64,000 nucleotides of DNA from assembly GCA_027257055.1 (NCBI GenBank), contig JAPVLO010000123.1, positions 2,976,001 through 3,040,000 on the forward strand. Reading direction: 5' to 3'. Each line of letters starts with the position of its first letter. The first letter of the stretch is position 1. The stretch is from Cephalopachus bancanus (lineage: Eukaryota; Chordata; Mammalia; Primates; Tarsiidae). Positions 60,180-64,000 of this stretch are shown piece after piece. The notes under the pieces are model-generated. The model was given only the letters and a program-made list of their open reading frames with translations, did not search any database and had not been told where the DNA came from. The translations under genes were made by a program, and so were the position numbers.

Positions 60180-62940
60180 CTCATTGATCAGATTGACAAA
60201 TATCACAAAGTTTGATAATATATTGTGTCACGGAAGTTCTGGAGAAATAAACAGCCTCATTGGTACAGGCCTCGCCTCTGGATAGACTTGTGAGAAATGC
60301 ATTGTCTCTAAGGGGAAGAGCTGGGTGCCTGCGTGATGTACATGAGAGATTTTTCATAACTTTTTTTTTACTATATGCATGTATTACCTACCAGAATGGA
60401 ATGTATACACAAAGATATAGATCTAGCTGTCGAGACATATGTACAGTAGTGCTGGGTTCATTTTTGAACTTATTTTCCCATGAATGGTTGCCAATATAGG
60501 CTTTAGCCCCCAAACACACATTTTTGGCACCAATTATACTTTAATGAAAAGGGACTGTTCTCTTTCCCCCTCTACTCACCACATCCCTTATAGCCTCAGG
60601 CCTGAGAGAACTAACACATAGTAGGAATTCAGGAAATGTTGTTCGGTAAATAAATGCACCTGATGAACCCTGAAGGGGATCAGGAAGAACTACTTTCTTC
60701 CCACTGTTTCCAAGGGTAGGACTTGTACACTCAGTTTTCCTGGTTCCAAAAAGAGGCAAATTGGGTAGAATCAAATGTCAAGCCACCTGAGTCAGAGGAT
60801 GATAAGAGGAAATGGTTAAGGCTAGCTGACCAACTTTGGACAAATTACTTAAACACTTTTCTAGTTTCTATTTCCTGGTCAGTACATAGAACAATGACTA
60901 CCTTCCAGGAGGTCAGTGAATGCTCATTGAATTGAATAGATTTCTTACTAGCAAAAGGGGAAAATCTTCATCACAACTGAGATAAATGCAAGTGAGAGGT
61001 AGCAAAAAGGATAAATAAAAGGAGGGGGGTTGGAAGAAGGGGCAATGTGCTGGCCTTGCGTAGCTGATGAGGGATAAAGCAAGGAGGGGAAATGTCGGGG
61101 GTGGGTAGGGAAAGGGGCTCATTCATACATGGCTTGAAGATCTGTGGCCCAGGGAGCTTGTGATACTTTAATGCAAAGTTAAATTAAAGCATGAGAACTG
61201 TAAGGTCCAACAAGTGTTTATGACTTGGGGAGCTTTTAGATCCATCCGTTTATTGTGTTGCTGTATCTCTGTATTTCTAATAGAAAGCGTGTGTGTGGAC
61301 ATGGTGCGCATTGCAGGCATTCACATATGCATGTAGTAAAACAAAGTGCTTTGGAGTCAGTTCTCCCATGCTAAGGAAAGTCTTAGCTAAGTGTTTCTTT
61401 GGGAGTGCTCAGTTTTCTCCTGTGTCAATGGAGATAGTTTTTCCTCCTGATCTTGCTCACAAGATGGTTGTGTTTTTTCTTTTAAAAAAAACCAAATGAA
61501 GTGACCAATAAGAAAGTGGTCTGCAAACTGAAAAGAGCTATGCACATGAATAATTATTAGGGCTTTCATGCTTTTTTTTGTGGGATTCAGGCTTTGGCTT
61601 CTATTAAAAATGCCAACTCCCTTGGTCTTTCTGTTCAGCTTTTCGTACTCTCTCTGCTCTTAATCATTTGTCCTTCAGGGTAAATTAATAGGTTAGGCCA
61701 AGGAGAGTCAGTAATAGTATAAGAAATAATGATAACAGAAATAATAACAGTGACATTGATTGAGCGCTAACTGCATGCCAGTCTCAGTAGAGGCCTGTCC
61801 AGAGATGAGGAGGTACAAGAGAAGAAAAGATAAACGGTGGTTGCTCGTGAGCTTGTGAAAAGAGGGTTCTGAGCCTCATCTGTGGGGGCACATGTGTGTG
61901 TGCGTGCTTGCTAGAGTGTTGGCTTTCCTCATCTCTCCTGCTTCAGCATGATCTGAGGAGTGAGGAGGCGGAGGCAGCGGGGGTAGCCCTTGGAGCAGGC
62001 TCCACCGAGCAGTCTTGCAGGCTGAACCCCAAGAGTCAGTCCCTTGCACCGCTTATTCTGGAATCCCATATAGTATAAGGAAGGGACTTCTAAACTGTGA
62101 GATAGCTGAGCCATGGCCTTGGCTTTGCCTAAGACCTGCTGTGTGACTTTGGCTGGATCTCACTTCCCCCTTTTCCCCATCTGCTCTGTTGAAATGAGAG
62201 GTTTTGGCTGAGTCACCATGGGAACAGACACCTGGGGGCCACCCCGTCAGGGCTTCATTTAGTTTTCCTGCTCTCAAGTCCTGGTGGGATGGGTCAGAAG
62301 GAATCTGTCCTCAGTTCCAGGTGGGCATGTGAATGTGACCACTGTGACTGGCTGCAGAATGGGCCAGTGACCCCACCTGAGCTATAAAGACACTTGTTGA
62401 CACTGCGGGGCCAGAGCAGTGAAGTTTCCCTGGGGACCCAATCCCAGAAGTATGTGGAGCTGGAGCTTCTGGCAGTCATTTTGCTACCACGAGGGACGTA
62501 TCTGTCTGAGTATAGAACCAGCGCAGCCAAAAGTGAAGCATAGAGATAGAAACTGAGTCCCGGGGACGTTGTGAGAACACTGGGATCCAGGTGCTCCTGA
62601 CCACATACCTCTGTACTATTCTGTTCCAGGAACTGGTAAACTTGACTGTGATTGCTGTTATTTGTTTAAGCCTATTTGATGTGGGTTTCTGTCCCTAGAG
62701 CTGAGTGGGATGGCCTTATGCCGTGATTATGTGATTTATGCAGTGATTGCCATGGGTCTTTCCAGTTCAGGAATCTGAAAGTTTTATGGCTTCTGTGATC
62801 CTCCCCAGAGTGAGTAGAGCTGACTGGGGGAGTCTGGGTCACGAGGCCTCAACCGCGTCTGCCCTGCCTCTGACAGTGATGTGGGGGCTTGCCCCAGTTC
62901 TCCACTGGGAGAATCCTATGACTCACCACTCTTAGTTAGT
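60180..62940. other. Intergenic region, no gene seen
   Basis: About 2.8 kb without recognisable exons; an MIR/L2-like phrase (gattgagcgctaactgcatg) lies near 61760. No CpG island. Confidence 0.45.
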
Positions 62941-62947
62941 ATAATTA

Positions 62948-63531
62948 TGGGGGAACCCCCCAAAACCCAGTATTTATTTATAAAAAATTGTGTATTTATT
63001 CTTGCAGTTTAAACTTCAGTCACCTTCAAAGTACGCTCCATCTGATGAAATACACCTATCGAGATGCTTTTCCCACTGCTCAAAACAGTTTTTGAACTCA
63101 ATTTTTTGACGCTTTTTAGTGCTTCCTGCATTTTTGTTTTGTCTTGTTTTGCTTCACCTCTTCCACATCAGCAAAATGTTTCCCTTTGAGGACTTATTTT
63201 CATCCAGGGAAACAAGAAAAAGTTGCTTGGGGTGAGACTGGGTGAATAGAAAGGATGGGGCATGGAGGTCATGATGTTTGGGGTCAAAAACTGCTAAACA
63301 TCAGCGAGGTGTGGGCAAGTGTGCTCATAAATCACCCATTATGAACTGGGCAAACATGTTGAAAGAATCTCCCCCCCAAATTCACTGTGGCCGAGTGCAG
63401 CCTCTCATAACAACGCTAGCTGGTACACTTATGCCAATGAGTTCCTAGAACACTTAGCTACTAGGGAAGCCTGTACTACAAAGGATCCACCCTCCAAAAA
63501 TTAATTCCATTTTTTTGTGGTCCTCCCCTCA
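62948..63531 (-). mobile_element. Internally deleted mariner element, copy 2, with TIRs and TA target sites
   Basis: Termini are tatgggggaaccccccaaaa on the + strand left side and, on the minus strand from the right side, tatgaggggaggaccacaaa, a clear inverted-repeat pair flanked by TA (62946-62947 and 63532-63533). Inside, the minus strand carries remnants of the same transposase C-terminus as copy 1 (a ttgagttcaaaaactgtttt segment, then 'gataggtgtatttcatcag'). It is 584 bp, less than half a full mariner, so the catalytic core is deleted. Stops and frameshifts are present. Confidence 0.88.
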
Positions 63532-63539
63532 TACTTTGA

Positions 63540-64000
63540 TGCATAAATATTACTGGACTTGACTGTGACATGCTTCCCCAGGCTCCATTCAGGGGTGTTG
63601 GGTAATAAATGCTGTCACATTGCATAATATTTTTAAACCTGAAAATTTCTGAGTATTGAAATACATCTCGCCCCAAGGGTTTCAGATAAGCGTTTGTGAA
63701 CTTCCCGGATCCTCTACTCCAAATGTAGACACTTTCACATAAAATTCCACATTCCTTGAAGGAGGGAGGTTCTGGCATTGCCACAGGGTGCATTGGGATG
63801 CACTCCCGGGGTGATAAGTGCCAGACACTGAGTTCAGTGTCTCCCTACCTTGGAGCATCTTGACCTGGTCCCCACTCTATGCACTCCTGCCTCCATATCA
63901 GTCAGGAGTAGAGACGACTTGGACAATCCTCTTTCAGGAATGGTGGGGACTGTGACAGGTTGGGGGGTTTCCCCAAAGTGCTGTCATTTCTGGATACCTC
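63540..64000. other. Right end of window, no gene seen
   Basis: About 460 bp of unique-looking sequence. The open frame at 63476-63793 overlaps the mariner terminus and has no domain. Confidence 0.45.

Overview
The window is primate genomic DNA. It holds all 13 coding exons of MMP2 (gelatinase A, 72-kDa type IV collagenase) on the minus strand, followed downstream by the first coding exon of LPCAT2, also on the minus strand. This is the same order and orientation as human 16q12.2, seen here in reverse complement. The animal is not a simian and does not look like a lemur or galago. Its many 7SL-derived dimeric Alu elements share an unusual consensus: 'ggctcagcctgtaatcc' in the left arm and a 'caataaatc' linker between the arms. 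A tarsier is my best guess (inference, about 60%).

Layout. 1-7058 is LPCAT2 intron 1. It is full of interspersed repeats and ends, next to the exon 1 donor, in a C-rich higher-order tandem repeat (about 5.85-7.05 kb). 7059-7229 is the LPCAT2 exon 1 coding part, inside a CpG island. About 7.4-9.5 kb is intergenic. About 9.48-36.35 kb is MMP2: 3' UTR with AATAAA at 9494-9499, stop at 10275-10277, start codon at 36054-36056, and a GC-rich TATA-less promoter around 36.33-36.44 kb. The region from 36.5 to 64 kb lies upstream of MMP2 and has no gene I can support. It contains a Tigger1-like DNA transposon with nested insertions (39.13-42.84 kb), an isolated CpG island (49.4-50.3 kb), a 20-bp minisatellite (53.45-53.61 kb), MaLR, L1 and Tigger2-like remains, and a mariner copy with recognisable termini (62.95-63.53 kb).

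MMP2 appears fully functional. All 24 splice sites are GT/AG, the exon phases join without error into 662 codons plus stop, and the cysteine switch, zinc site, three fibronectin type II exons, hemopexin disulfide cysteines and both N-glycosylation sites are present. The most unusual feature is in intron 7. It carries a decayed extra copy of exon 7 (a fourth fibronectin type II exon, about 88% identical over its first 104 nt, flanking AG/GT still present) and, separately, a 21-nt exact copy of the exon 8 donor region. No CRISPR array, prokaryotic system or RNA gene was recognised.
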